This document shows positions 47,323 to 54,121 of a stretch of DNA of 64,000 nt, one piece after another. Origin of the DNA: Mucilaginibacter rigui (GTDB taxonomy: Bacteria; Bacteroidota; Bacteroidia; Sphingobacteriales; Sphingobacteriaceae); NCBI RefSeq assembly GCF_014773275.1, contig NZ_JACWMW010000003.1, positions 124,001 through 188,000 of the forward strand, read 5' to 3'. A model generated the notes under the pieces. That model did not search any database and had not been told where the DNA came from. It saw nothing but the letters and a program-made list of their open reading frames with translations. Made by a program: the position numbers and the translations under genes. Position 1 is the first letter of the stretch, and the number at the start of each line of letters is the position of its first letter.

Positions 47323-47529
47323 TTACCAGCCAGAACCTTTTTTTGCATTACCTGCTTTAATATGCTCTTCTGCTGTGGCTTTGCCCATGATAGCAGCCAT
47401 TTTGTTACCTTCTGCATCTTTACCTGTTGCAATATATCTGCCAGATTTGATGTCGATAACTGGATCAATCATTGGAACATTTTTAGTTTTTGTTTTTACT
47501 GAATACGCGGTGATTCCTGAAGCTGCCAT
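47323..47529 (-). CDS. Small hypothetical protein, 68 residues
   Basis: A Lys/Ala/Gly-rich soluble protein (MAASGITAYSVKTKTKNVPM ... KAGNAKKGSGW). The frame ends directly at a bidirectional terminator, has a clear ATG and its own 160-bp upstream region, which support it being a real gene. No known motif; I have seen similar short proteins in Bacteroidota without a function. Confidence 0.65.
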   Translation of the reverse strand: MAASGITAYSVKTKTKNVPMIDPVIDIKSGRYIATGKDAEGNKMAAIMGKATAEEHIKAGNAKKGSGW

Positions 47530-47681
47530 GTTTAGTTTTTTTAAGTTTTTTAATTGTAACTGGATTAATAATTTTTTTGTTTTTATTACTTGTTAACTTG
47601 TTTTAGCAAGCTAACAGGCAATGTTTTTAATATTGAAGGCAATATATGTATTTATACTTAACTAACAAATTATAGAAATGT

Positions 47682-47990
47682 TCATTTTTTTGCACATATT
47701 AACGAATAAATGGCCGAAACGAGGAATTTGCCGTTGTAATAGAAGTTCTGTTTAAAGTAACCCTCTCTTACAAAGCCCGTTTTCTGTGGCAAGGGTATGG
47801 ATGCCTGTTTACGTTGGCTGCTATAGAATGTAGCTTAATTTCATTGAAAGCATACCGTGTAACTTTAGTCATAAGGCCTTTGCCCTGGTAGGCGGGTATC
47901 AACATATAAGCAATCTCTGCGCGATATATTCGGGCTGCACTTGCCAAAAGCTATGTTGCCAATTAGTGTATCTGCGCTATGCAGGGTAGT
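47682..47990 (-). pseudogene. Decayed GNAT N-acetyltransferase fragment (RimJ/RimL type)
   Basis: Fragments of a GNAT protein can be read in different minus-strand frames: DTLIGNIAF, then FWQVQPEYI, then AEIAYMLIPAYQGKGLMTKV (the acetyl-CoA loop region), RYAFNEIKLHSIAANVNR, and after another frame change QKTGFVREGYFKQNFYYNGK, ending with a TGA at 47682. At least three frameshifts separate them, and the N-terminal half is missing. This explains the gene-free stretch 47530-48096. The plus-strand lipoprotein gene starts about 100 bp to the right. Confidence 0.75.
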
Positions 47991-48096
47991 ACAATTGCAT
48001 ACCTTTATATATAAGGTGTAAAACAATGTATATATAATAAGGTATCGAACTTTTTTAGAACTGCGGCGTTTAACCATCAAACAATAAATTTTTAAC

Positions 48097-48606
48097 ATGA
48101 AACTATACACTATATTAAGCATGTGCGCGCTGGCCCTGGCCTCGTGTACAGGTAACGGAAACAAGGCGACAGATACCACTAAAGCTGCAGGCGACGACAC
48201 CACAAAAGAGGCTACACTGAACGCACCTGCCCAAAACATGGAATACTGTTTTTTACGTACCGAGGGTACAAGCAACCAGGATACCACAGCGGTACATTTA
48301 GTTGTTAACGCTAATAAGGTAACCGGCGAAATGAAATGGCTGCCAAAAGAAAAGGATGCACGCAAGGGTACCTTAGAAGGTACAATGAGTGGTAACGATA
48401 TTAAAGCGGTGTGGACGTTTATGCAGGAAGGGGCTAAAGATACAATGGCTGTTGCTTTTCAGTTATCATCGCAGCAGTTGGGCCAAAAACCATTTAAGGT
48501 TACTAAGAACGGCCGCCAGGAAACTGATGGTGCTGCAGGCTATACTATAATGTACAAGCTTGATAATTGCAGTGCGTTTAAAACTGTTGCTAAACCTGCT
48601 TTGTAA
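48097..48606 (+). CDS. Hypothetical lipoprotein
   Basis: A 169-residue lipoprotein precursor. MKLYTILSMCALALASC ends in a lipobox (LASC, Cys17), followed by a Thr/Lys/Asp-rich linker of about 25 residues. The rest reads as a beta-rich domain (MEYCFLRTEGTSNQDTTAVHLVVNANKVTGEM, KGTLEGTMSGNDIKAVWTF). No known motif. It is convergent with the peptide-gene cluster and shares the hairpin at 48644-48675 with its end. Confidence 0.78.
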   Translation: MKLYTILSMCALALASCTGNGNKATDTTKAAGDDTTKEATLNAPAQNMEYCFLRTEGTSNQDTTAVHLVVNANKVTGEMKWLPKEKDARKGTLEGTMSGNDIKAVWTFMQEGAKDTMAVAFQLSSQQLGQKPFKVTKNGRQETDGAAGYTIMYKLDNCSAFKTVAKPAL

Positions 48607-48643
48607 TTTATACAAATAATTAAATTTAAACACCTTTAGTGTG

Positions 48644-48675
48644 ATGCCTCGTTTTAATAACGGGGCATTTTTTTA
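48644..48675 (+). terminator. Terminator after the lipoprotein gene
   Basis: ATGCCTCGTT (48644-48653) pairs with AACGGGGCAT (48659-48668, one G-T pair) and is followed by TTTTTTT. On the plus strand it ends the lipoprotein gene; it also marks the end of the minus-strand peptide cluster. Confidence 0.8.
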
Positions 48676-48705
48676 GTATATATTGATGCCGAAGCTGATG
48701 TGAAA

Positions 48706-48879
48706 TTAGTCGGCAGTAGCGATGTCGGATTTTGGTGCAGCAGTATTCTTAACAGAAGTGGTAATGGCATCTTGTTGAAGTTTCGTATCTGCTGCTTTGT
48801 TGGTATTGCCGGTAGTAAGCGAAAACGCGGTAACTGCCGATGTTAATACTAAGGCTGCTATGATGATTATCTTTTTCAT
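48706..48879 (-). CDS. Exported TAD-tail peptide 11 (single tail, DIATAD)
   Basis: A 57-residue precursor: signal peptide MKKIIIIAALVLTSAVTA (cleavage before FS), a Thr/Lys/Gln-rich body and the C terminus PKSDIATAD directly before TAA. It is the last gene of the eleven-gene minus-strand cluster. It is about 90 percent identical to the gene 35 bp upstream, so the pair arose by recent duplication. The tail differs from the repeat unit (Ser for Lys, Ala for Gly) but keeps D-[VI]-x-T-A-D. Confidence 0.8.
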   Translation of the reverse strand: MKKIIIIAALVLTSAVTAFSLTTGNTNKAADTKLQQDAITTSVKNTAAPKSDIATAD

Positions 48880-48914
48880 ATGGTTTATCCTGTTGGATGG
48901 TCTTGAATACTTAA

Positions 48915-49088
48915 TTAGTCGGCAGTAGCAATGTCGGATTTTGGTGCAGCAGTATTCTTAACAGAAGTTGTTATGGCATCTTGTTGAAGCTTGGTATCAG
49001 CTGCTTTGCTGGTGGTGCTTGTAGTAAGCGAAAATGCAGTTACTGCCGATGTTAATACTAATGCTGCTATGATAATTATCTTTTTCAT
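48915..49088 (-). CDS. Exported TAD-tail peptide 10 (single tail, DIATAD)
   Basis: A 57-residue sister of the downstream gene. It has the same signal peptide and body with a short variable part (LTTSTTSKAADTKLQQDA) and the same tail PKSDIATAD before the stop. Too short for usual gene-calling thresholds. Position, spacing (39 bp to the next gene) and tail place it in the peptide operon. Function unknown. Confidence 0.8.
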   Translation of the reverse strand: MKKIIIIAALVLTSAVTAFSLTTSTTSKAADTKLQQDAITTSVKNTAAPKSDIATAD

Positions 49089-49127
49089 GATTGTTTTTTG
49101 TTGATGTGTTTGGTGTTGTGATGTTAC

Positions 49128-49322
49128 TTAGTCGGCAGTTCCTACGTCTTTTTTGTTATCTGCGGTACCCACATCTTTTTTGTTTTTAGCATCAGCGGTG
49201 CCTACGTCTTTTTTGTTATCAGCGGTGCCTACGTCTTTTTTGTTTGAGAAAGCCTGAGCGTTAACTGTTGATAAAGCGCCTGTGCTGAAAATGATTGCTG
49301 CTGCTATGATGAATTTTTTCAT
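49128..49322 (-). CDS. Exported repeat peptide 9, four NKKDVGTAD units
   Basis: A 64-residue precursor. Signal peptide MKKFIIAAAIIFSTGALSTVNA, then QAFS, then the unit NKKDVGTAD twice, the dipeptide AK, and the unit twice more to the stop. The mature part is thus almost only repeat and carries no Cys or aromatic residue after Phe. Upstream it has a type A spacer (63 bp). Unit count is the lowest of the five repeat members. Confidence 0.85.
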   Translation of the reverse strand: MKKFIIAAAIIFSTGALSTVNAQAFSNKKDVGTADNKKDVGTADAKNKKDVGTADNKKDVGTAD

Positions 49323-49385
49323 GATCTGTATTATTTGTGTGGTTATATATTTATTTGATGTTTAATTATTGTATTGTGATATTAC

Positions 49386-49607
49386 TTAGTCAGCAGTGCC
49401 TACGTCTTTTTTGTTATCTGCGGTACCCACATCTTTTTTATTTTTAGCATCAGCAGTTCCTACGTCTTTTTTGTTATCAGCGGTACCCACATCTTTCTTG
49501 TTATCGGCAGTGCCTACGTCTTTTTTGTTTGAGAAAGCCTGAGCGTTAACTGTTGATAAAGCGCCTGTGCTGAAAATGATTGCTGCTGCTATGATGAATT
49601 TTTTCAT
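49386..49607 (-). CDS. Exported repeat peptide 8, five NKKDVGTAD units
   Basis: A 73-residue precursor with the same signal peptide as genes 6, 7 and 9, three units, AK, then two units. Every unit is NKKDVGTAD; codons differ among units only at synonymous positions (for example GTA, GTG and GTT for Val; GAC and GAT for Asp). Preceded by a type B spacer. Confidence 0.85.
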   Translation of the reverse strand: MKKFIIAAAIIFSTGALSTVNAQAFSNKKDVGTADNKKDVGTADNKKDVGTADAKNKKDVGTADNKKDVGTAD

Positions 49608-49674
49608 GATCTTTATTTATGTGTTGTGGTTATTTTTATACGGTGTGTTAATTGTTGTTTGTGTTGTTTATTAC

Positions 49675-49923
49675 TTAGTCAGCAGTGCCTACGTCTTTTT
49701 TGTTATCGGCAGTACCCACATCTTTTTTGTTTTTAGCATCAGCGGTGCCTACGTCTTTTTTGTTATCTGCAGTACCTACGTCTTTTTTGTTATCTGCAGT
49801 ACCAACATCTTTTTTGTTATCGGCAGTGCCTACGTCTTTTTTGTTTGAGAAAGCCTGAGCGTTAACTGTTGATAAAGCGCCTGTGCTGAAAATGATTGCT
49901 GCTGCTATGATGAATTTTTTCAT
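49675..49923 (-). CDS. Exported repeat peptide 7, six NKKDVGTAD units
   Basis: An 82-residue precursor, the longest of the set: signal peptide, QAFS, four units, AK, two units, stop. As in the sister genes the AK insertion comes before the last two units, so length variation is confined to the units nearest the signal peptide. Preceded by a type A spacer of 59 bp. Confidence 0.85.
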   Translation of the reverse strand: MKKFIIAAAIIFSTGALSTVNAQAFSNKKDVGTADNKKDVGTADNKKDVGTADNKKDVGTADAKNKKDVGTADNKKDVGTAD

Positions 49924-49982
49924 GATCTGTATTGCTTGTGTGGTTATATATTTATTTAATGTTTTAGTTATTGTGATGTTAC

Positions 49983-50204
49983 TTAGTCAGCAGTACCTAC
50001 GTCTTTTTTGTTATCGGCAGTACCCACATCTTTTTTGTTTTTAGCATCAGCGGTGCCTACGTCTTTTTTGTTATCAGCGGTGCCAACATCTTTTTTATTA
50101 TCGGCAGTGCCTACGTCTTTTTTGTTTGAAAAAGCCTGAGCGTTAACTGTTGATAAAGCGCCTGTGCTGAAAATGATTGCTGCTGCTATGATGAATTTTT
50201 TCAT
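49983..50204 (-). CDS. Exported repeat peptide 6, five NKKDVGTAD units
   Basis: A 73-residue precursor identical in protein sequence to gene 8 (three units, AK, two units) although the DNA differs at several silent positions. Preceded by a type B spacer. Identity of protein with divergence of DNA supports selection on the peptide. Confidence 0.85.
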   Translation of the reverse strand: MKKFIIAAAIIFSTGALSTVNAQAFSNKKDVGTADNKKDVGTADNKKDVGTADAKNKKDVGTADNKKDVGTAD

Positions 50205-50271
50205 GATCTGTATTTTATGTGTTGTGGTTATTTTATATGGTGTGTTAATTGTTGTCTGTGTTGTTTATTAC

Positions 50272-50499
50272 TTAGTCAGCAGTACCTACGTCTTTTTTGT
50301 TATCTGCAGTACCCACATCTTTTTTGTTTTTAGCATCAGCGGTGCCTACGTCTTTTTTGTTATCAGCGGTACCAACATCCTTTTTGTTATCGGCAGTGCC
50401 TACGTCTTTTTTGTTTGCAGTTGCTGTATGGTTAATTGTTGCTGCTGATAAAGCGCCTGTGCTGAAAATGATTGCTGCTGCTATGATGAATTTTTTCAT
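50272..50499 (-). CDS. Exported repeat peptide 5, five NKKDVGTAD units, variant cleavage region
   Basis: A 75-residue precursor. The signal peptide starts as in the sister genes (MKKFIIAAAIIFSTGALS) but ends AATINHTATA, probably cut directly before the first unit. Three units, AK, two units follow. Preceded by a type A spacer. This copy suggests that the repeat itself, not the QAFS lead, is the conserved product. Confidence 0.85.
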   Translation of the reverse strand: MKKFIIAAAIIFSTGALSAATINHTATANKKDVGTADNKKDVGTADNKKDVGTADAKNKKDVGTADNKKDVGTAD

Positions 50500-50564
50500 G
50501 ATCTGTATTATTTGTGTGGTTATATATTTATTTGATGTTTTAGTTATTGTATTGTGATGCTGAC

Positions 50565-50711
50565 TTAGTCAGCAGTGCCTACGTCTTTTTTATTGCTGAT
50601 TGTGCTTTTTTCGATAGTTGCGGTGGGCGCTACACTTTTTTCTTTAGTGCATGATGTTAAAATGCCTGTACTTGCTATTAGTAATGCTGCTGCTATGATT
50701 GATTTTTTCAT
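50565..50711 (-). CDS. TAD-tail lipopeptide 4 (single NKKDVGTAD)
   Basis: A 48-residue lipoprotein precursor starting at ATG 50711 (MKKSIIAAALLIASTGILTSC); 14 further open codons upstream are not needed. The lipobox is LTSC with Cys21. After lipidation a body of about 19 residues (TKEKSVAPTATIEKSTIS) leads to one exact NKKDVGTAD unit at the C terminus. It shows the same unit in single copy on a membrane-anchored peptide, and may resemble the ancestor of the tandem members. Confidence 0.78.
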   Translation of the reverse strand: MKKSIIAAALLIASTGILTSCTKEKSVAPTATIEKSTISNKKDVGTAD

Positions 50712-50759
50712 GATCGTTTTTTTTGGTATTGTGTTATTGATTTTTATGAACAAGGATAA

Positions 50760-50903
50760 TTAGTCGGCTGTACCAATATCTTTTTTAAACGTTGCCAGGC
50801 CAGGTTCAAAAGTGGCAGCAGGTTTTACGGTTACCTGTTTGGTAAATGATGGTAAAACTGCTGTTGTAAGGATTAGTGCTGCTGCTATGATTATCTTTTT
50901 CAT
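50760..50903 (-). CDS. Exported TAD-tail peptide 3 (single FKKDIGTAD)
   Basis: A 47-residue precursor: MKKIIIAAALILTTAVLPSF, then TKQVTVKPAATFEPGLAT and the tail FKKDIGTAD before TAA. Cleavage is likely near LPSF. The segment SFTKQVTVKP is shared with gene 2, so these two are duplicates. 48 bp separate it from gene 4. Function unknown. Confidence 0.78.
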   Translation of the reverse strand: MKKIIIAAALILTTAVLPSFTKQVTVKPAATFEPGLATFKKDIGTAD

Positions 50904-50947
50904 GATTATTATTTTAATAGTTAGGGGTATTGTTGTTATATGATTAA

Positions 50948-51094
50948 TTAATCGGCTGTGCCAATATCTTTTTTGAACGGCATGGTATTGTTTTGCTCAA
51001 TAGGCATGGTTGGTTTTACGGTTACCTGTTTTGTGAATGATGGTAAGATTCCGCTTGTTAAGATCAGTGCCGCTACGATGATTAACTTTTTCAT
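50948..51094 (-). CDS. Exported TAD-tail peptide 2 (single FKKDIGTAD)
   Basis: A 48-residue precursor: MKKLIIVAALILTSGILPSF, then TKQVTVKPTMPIEQNNTMP and the tail FKKDIGTAD. Paralogue of gene 3. The middle differs, while the signal peptide type and tail are kept. 41 bp from gene 1. Confidence 0.78.
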   Translation of the reverse strand: MKKLIIVAALILTSGILPSFTKQVTVKPTMPIEQNNTMPFKKDIGTAD

Positions 51095-51135
51095 ATCCTG
51101 TTATTTAAATGTTCTTTTTACTTTTTATTGATTGA

Positions 51136-51282
51136 TTAGTCTGCTGTTCCAATATCTTTTCTGACACCGGTGGTTGCTTTTAAGAAAATATCCATTGTAA
51201 TGCGTACGCCATTTTGCTTAACGCATGAGGATAACAACAATCCGCCGAATAATATTAAGTACGCAAACAGGGCCTTTTTCAT
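51136..51282 (-). CDS. TAD-tail lipopeptide 1 (single RKDIGTAD), first gene of the cluster
   Basis: A 48-residue lipoprotein precursor: MKKALFAYLILFGGLLLSSC with lipobox LSSC (Cys20), a body VKQNGVRITMDIFLKATTG and the tail VRKDIGTAD before TAA. It has little similarity to the other members apart from the tail, which shows that the C-terminal motif is the common feature of the family. It is the promoter-proximal gene; the divergent TPR-protein gene starts 332 bp to the right. Confidence 0.76.
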   Translation of the reverse strand: MKKALFAYLILFGGLLLSSCVKQNGVRITMDIFLKATTGVRKDIGTAD

Positions 51283-51614
51283 ATCAATTTATCTTGTTCA
51301 AATTCTCTATTTTATTTAACTTGTAAGCACATATTAAGTATTCGTCCATTAGTAATAGTTTAACGTTTTTATTGTAACTATTGGTTAATAATAGTTGCAT
51401 AAAATTGAGCTATTCCCCTAAAGGCAATATATGTTAATAACTGTGTAACTTATTAACAATCAGTAAATTAACAACACAAATATAAATATGTTTTTTAATT
51501 ATCAAGCAATAACGGAAAAAAAAATTCATTACGGTTTTTGTTTAATTTAACTTGATAAAGTATTGTTCGTAATTATTTTATAACTTTCACCATAATATAA
51601 CGTATAGAGCCTAA
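51283..51614. promoter_or_regulatory. Divergent control region between peptide cluster and TPR-protein gene
   Basis: A 332-bp AT-rich stretch without a credible gene. It must hold the promoters of the peptide operon and the TPR gene. Visible structures are a perfect dyad TGTTAATAA (51432-51440) / TTATTAACA (51450-51458), repeated TTTAACTTG at about 51317 and 51547, and TAACTTTC about 30 bp before the TPR gene, one base from the -7 consensus. Similar GTTAAT/ATTAAC dyads occur upstream of the XRE gene. Confidence 0.5.
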
Positions 51615-53051
51615 ATGAATAAAATTTTTACTCTTCTGGTTTTGTTTTTTGTTTGTAGTACTGTATACGCGAAGGGTAATGTTGATGTTGCTGCACAGGA
51701 CACCAGCGAGGTGATAAAATTGAACAAGCAGGCGCTTGATAACCGTTTTACCAGCCCCGATCAAACCGTTAGTTTGGCTGCCAAAGCCCTTGCCATTGCA
51801 GAAAAAATAGGGTATGATAAAGGTATTGGTGAAGCTTACCGTGTAAAAGGTATTGGTAATTACTACTTAAACCAGGCAAGTGCGGCTATTCATGATTATT
51901 TACAGGCACTTGCAGTGTTTTCTAAGATCAAGGATCTGCGCAGCGAAGCAAGTGTTTACAACAACATTGGTAATTTATACCTGGATAATAATTACGCAAG
52001 TTCTTTAGAGTATTTGAACAAAGCATTGGCTATTGCCCAAAAATTGAACGATACACAGCTAATCGGTAAATCGTATTTAAATATAGGTAACGTTTATTAT
52101 CGTAAAAAGAGCTTTAATCAGGCTTTGAGTTATTACGATAAAGGCAATGAAATTTTCCAGTCTATTAAAGATACGGTTAATATTATACAGTCATTACAAA
52201 ACAGGGGGGTAATTTATTTTAACCTGAATGATTATGCAAAAGCCGAGCAACTACTTTTAGCTGCAAATAAAGCCGCTAAAGAAAAGGACCTAAACAAGCC
52301 GGTGGCCAGTACAAACCTTACACTGGCGTCGTTATATATAGCGCAGGGGAGATTTGAGGATGCTGATAAGTTTGTACAGGAAGGGTTGGTGTACTCTAAA
52401 GCGGTGAAGGATGAAAAACTGGAATCTGATTATAACTACACCATTTACCAGTTAGAGGCAAAACAGAAACATTACGAAAAAGCATTGTCCTATCTGCAAA
52501 CAATATTCAGGCAGGACAGTACCATTTATGCATCTAACGAGTCTACGCAGATAAACATGCTGCAGGAGCAGTTTAAGCAGCAAGCCAAGCAGCGCGAAAA
52601 CGAACTTACCATACAGCGCCAGCAAAACGATCGTATTAAATTTTGGGCCGTTACAGTAGTAGCCGGCCTTTTGCTTGTTGTTATAGCCTTATTAATAAGC
52701 AATGTTAAGCGTAAAACGGTAACCAACCTAAAATTAACCGACCTCAACGAGGAGGTGTCCAGGCAAAAAGATAACCTGGATAGAGTGAACCATCATCTTG
52801 AGGAAATTATTGACGAACGCACCAAAGATCTCCAGACAAAAAATAAAAAACTATCCGAATACTCATCCTATCTTTCCCATCAAATACGGGGCCCGATAGC
52901 CACATTGCGCGGGTTAATGAACCTTGAGAAGGAAGGCCTTGTTGATGAAAAAGAATGTATTAATATGATGGATAAATGCGTATCTGATATCGATCAGAAG
53001 ATTATTGAAATGAGCGAAATGCTTAACGATACCAGCAAAAACGTATTTTAG
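51615..53051 (+). CDS. Exported TPR sensor-like protein with HisKA dimerisation helix but no kinase domain
   Basis: A 478-residue protein. Signal peptide MNKIFTLLVLFFVCSTVYA; about six TPR repeats (roughly 55-300) placed outside the inner membrane; one membrane segment (343-362, FWAVTVVAGLLLVVIALLI); a coiled coil (about 370-415); and a histidine-kinase phosphoacceptor helix with His422 in SHQIRGPIATLRGL. The protein ends 56 residues later, where a HATPase domain of about 110 residues would be expected, and no such domain follows in any frame. It could receive or pass phosphate with another kinase, or signal by dimerisation alone. Its position opposite the peptide cluster makes it a candidate peptide receptor (inference). 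Confidence 0.85.
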   Translation: MNKIFTLLVLFFVCSTVYAKGNVDVAAQDTSEVIKLNKQALDNRFTSPDQTVSLAAKALAIAEKIGYDKGIGEAYRVKGIGNYYLNQASAAIHDYLQALAVFSKIKDLRSEASVYNNIGNLYLDNNYASSLEYLNKALAIAQKLNDTQLIGKSYLNIGNVYYRKKSFNQALSYYDKGNEIFQSIKDTVNIIQSLQNRGVIYFNLNDYAKAEQLLLAANKAAKEKDLNKPVASTNLTLASLYIAQGRFEDADKFVQEGLVYSKAVKDEKLESDYNYTIYQLEAKQKHYEKALSYLQTIFRQDSTIYASNESTQINMLQEQFKQQAKQRENELTIQRQQNDRIKFWAVTVVAGLLLVVIALLISNVKRKTVTNLKLTDLNEEVSRQKDNLDRVNHHLEEIIDERTKDLQTKNKKLSEYSSYLSHQIRGPIATLRGLMNLEKEGLVDEKECINMMDKCVSDIDQKIIEMSEMLNDTSKNVF

Positions 53052-53069
53052 GTTTTAATAGCAGCTAAA

Positions 53070-53357
53070 TTAAGCAGGGTAGCTGCTGTGTATGGTTGCC
53101 TCAAGCAAACCTAAATAAACACAATACCTCGATATCATTTGTAATATAAGCAGTTGCCTGTGTTTTTTATATCCCTCGGTTTCAAATGCCAGGGTTTCGT
53201 TACCGGCAGTAACAAAAAAACGTACCTCGCCTTCGCGTTGTTTCAAGCTCGACCTGAACAGGTTAAATGCTTTTACTTTTAATTTACTGCGCCTGTCATG
53301 TATAGTATCCACTTTTAAATGGTCGGCGTTTGAAATTGATATCAGGTAGTTAGACAT
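53070..53357 (-). CDS. Hypothetical protein, 95 residues
   Basis: A basic soluble protein (MSNYLISISNADHLKVDTIHDRRSKLKVKAF ... split here at the predicted strand break). A beta-rich first part with FFVTAGNETLAFETEGY and a helical end (LLILQMISRYCVYLGLLEA) are seen. No signal peptide or known motif. It is convergent with the TPR gene 18 bp away. Probably real from its codon pattern and clear ATG; function unknown. Confidence 0.55.
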   Translation of the reverse strand: MSNYLISISNADHLKVDTIHDRRSKLKVKAFNLFRSSLKQREGEVRFFVTAGNETLAFETEGYKKHRQLLILQMISRYCVYLGLLEATIHSSYPA

Positions 53358-53590
53358 AGCTGTTTATGTTGTATACCCGATTATTGCAATTTTAAAACCA
53401 AATGAGCATTTAACGTCTAATTAGGTCTTTTAAAAACACAAAACGGCAATAAATTAATTTATATTTTCATTTTGCTTAATTAATTAAGGGTGACTTAAAA
53501 TAATTAAGTAAAAGTGAATAAAAATCAAAGTTATTACCGTAGTAAAAAAAGCTAACTGTTGTATTTAATGAACAGTAATGATGATAATAA

Positions 53591-53971
53591 TTACATTGCC
53601 ACGTTGTTTTTGCTCAGTAATTCTTCATAAAGCAGTATTACCTTACGTTGTAAGTTGGTTATCTCAACCTCTCTGTCGGTAAGTTTTTTCTGAACAATGC
53701 TTAAGCTCAGGTCCTGAGTGCTTGGCTCTTCAGTATATTCAAGCGAAAGCAGGTTAACAACACTTACTTCAAAAATGTTAGCAATTTGCTCTAATCTCGA
53801 TAGATTAATATCGGTAACACCTGTCTCAATTTTTGAGAAGGCAGGGATAGAAATACCTAAGCGGTTTGCCACATCTTCCTGGCTCCAGCCACGTTCGTGG
53901 CGAAGTGTGCGTATATTTTTACCTGCCGATTTATTGGTCTTCTTTTTTATGGTCTCGCTCATCATGTACAT
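53591..53971 (-). CDS. XRE family transcriptional regulator
   Basis: A 126-residue DNA-binding protein. The helix-turn-helix spans about residues 18-75 (IRTLRHERGWSQEDVANRLG, ISIPAFSKIETG, LSRLEQIANIFEVS), followed by a C-terminal coiled coil (about 90-126) likely to dimerise. ATGs at 53971 and 53965 are both possible. Dyads of GTTAAT/ATTAAC lie just upstream (53973-54069) and may be its operator. It is one gene away from the TPR protein; control of the peptide cluster is possible but unproven. Confidence 0.85.
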   Translation of the reverse strand: MYMMSETIKKKTNKSAGKNIRTLRHERGWSQEDVANRLGISIPAFSKIETGVTDINLSRLEQIANIFEVSVVNLLSLEYTEEPSTQDLSLSIVQKKLTDREVEITNLQRKVILLYEELLSKNNVAM

Positions 53972-53972
53972 A

Positions 53973-54069
53973 ATAGTTAATTAAAAGGGATAAAGGGTAT
54001 TAACTATTAACCAAACTCAGTGCCATATATTAAATATGCGTATTTACGCGTAATTAACGGATAGTTAAT
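53973..54069. promoter_or_regulatory. Operator-like dyads upstream of the XRE gene
   Basis: ATAGTTAAT (53973-53981) faces ATTAACTAT (53999-54007), and ATTAAC (54053-54058) faces GTTAAT (54064-54069). Such dyads immediately upstream of an XRE gene suggest autoregulation. The sequence is AT-rich, so chance is a serious alternative. Confidence 0.4.
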
Positions 54070-54121
54070 GTTTGCCTCAACAAAATTGTGGAATATGTTC
54101 TACATATTATGGGAATAATAT

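Noticed and set aside
47865..48365. 166-codon minus-strand frame
   Set aside because: It runs antisense to the lipoprotein gene and its last part is a piece of the decayed GNAT gene.
49128..50600. CRISPR-like direct repeats
   Set aside because: The 27-bp repeats have no unique spacers, lie in frame in five short genes with signal peptides, and change only at silent positions.
49567..50763. Plus-strand frames of 60-95 codons rich in Phe/Val
   Set aside because: Complements of the NKKDVGTAD repeats; the minus-strand frames have signal peptides and silent-site variation, these do not.
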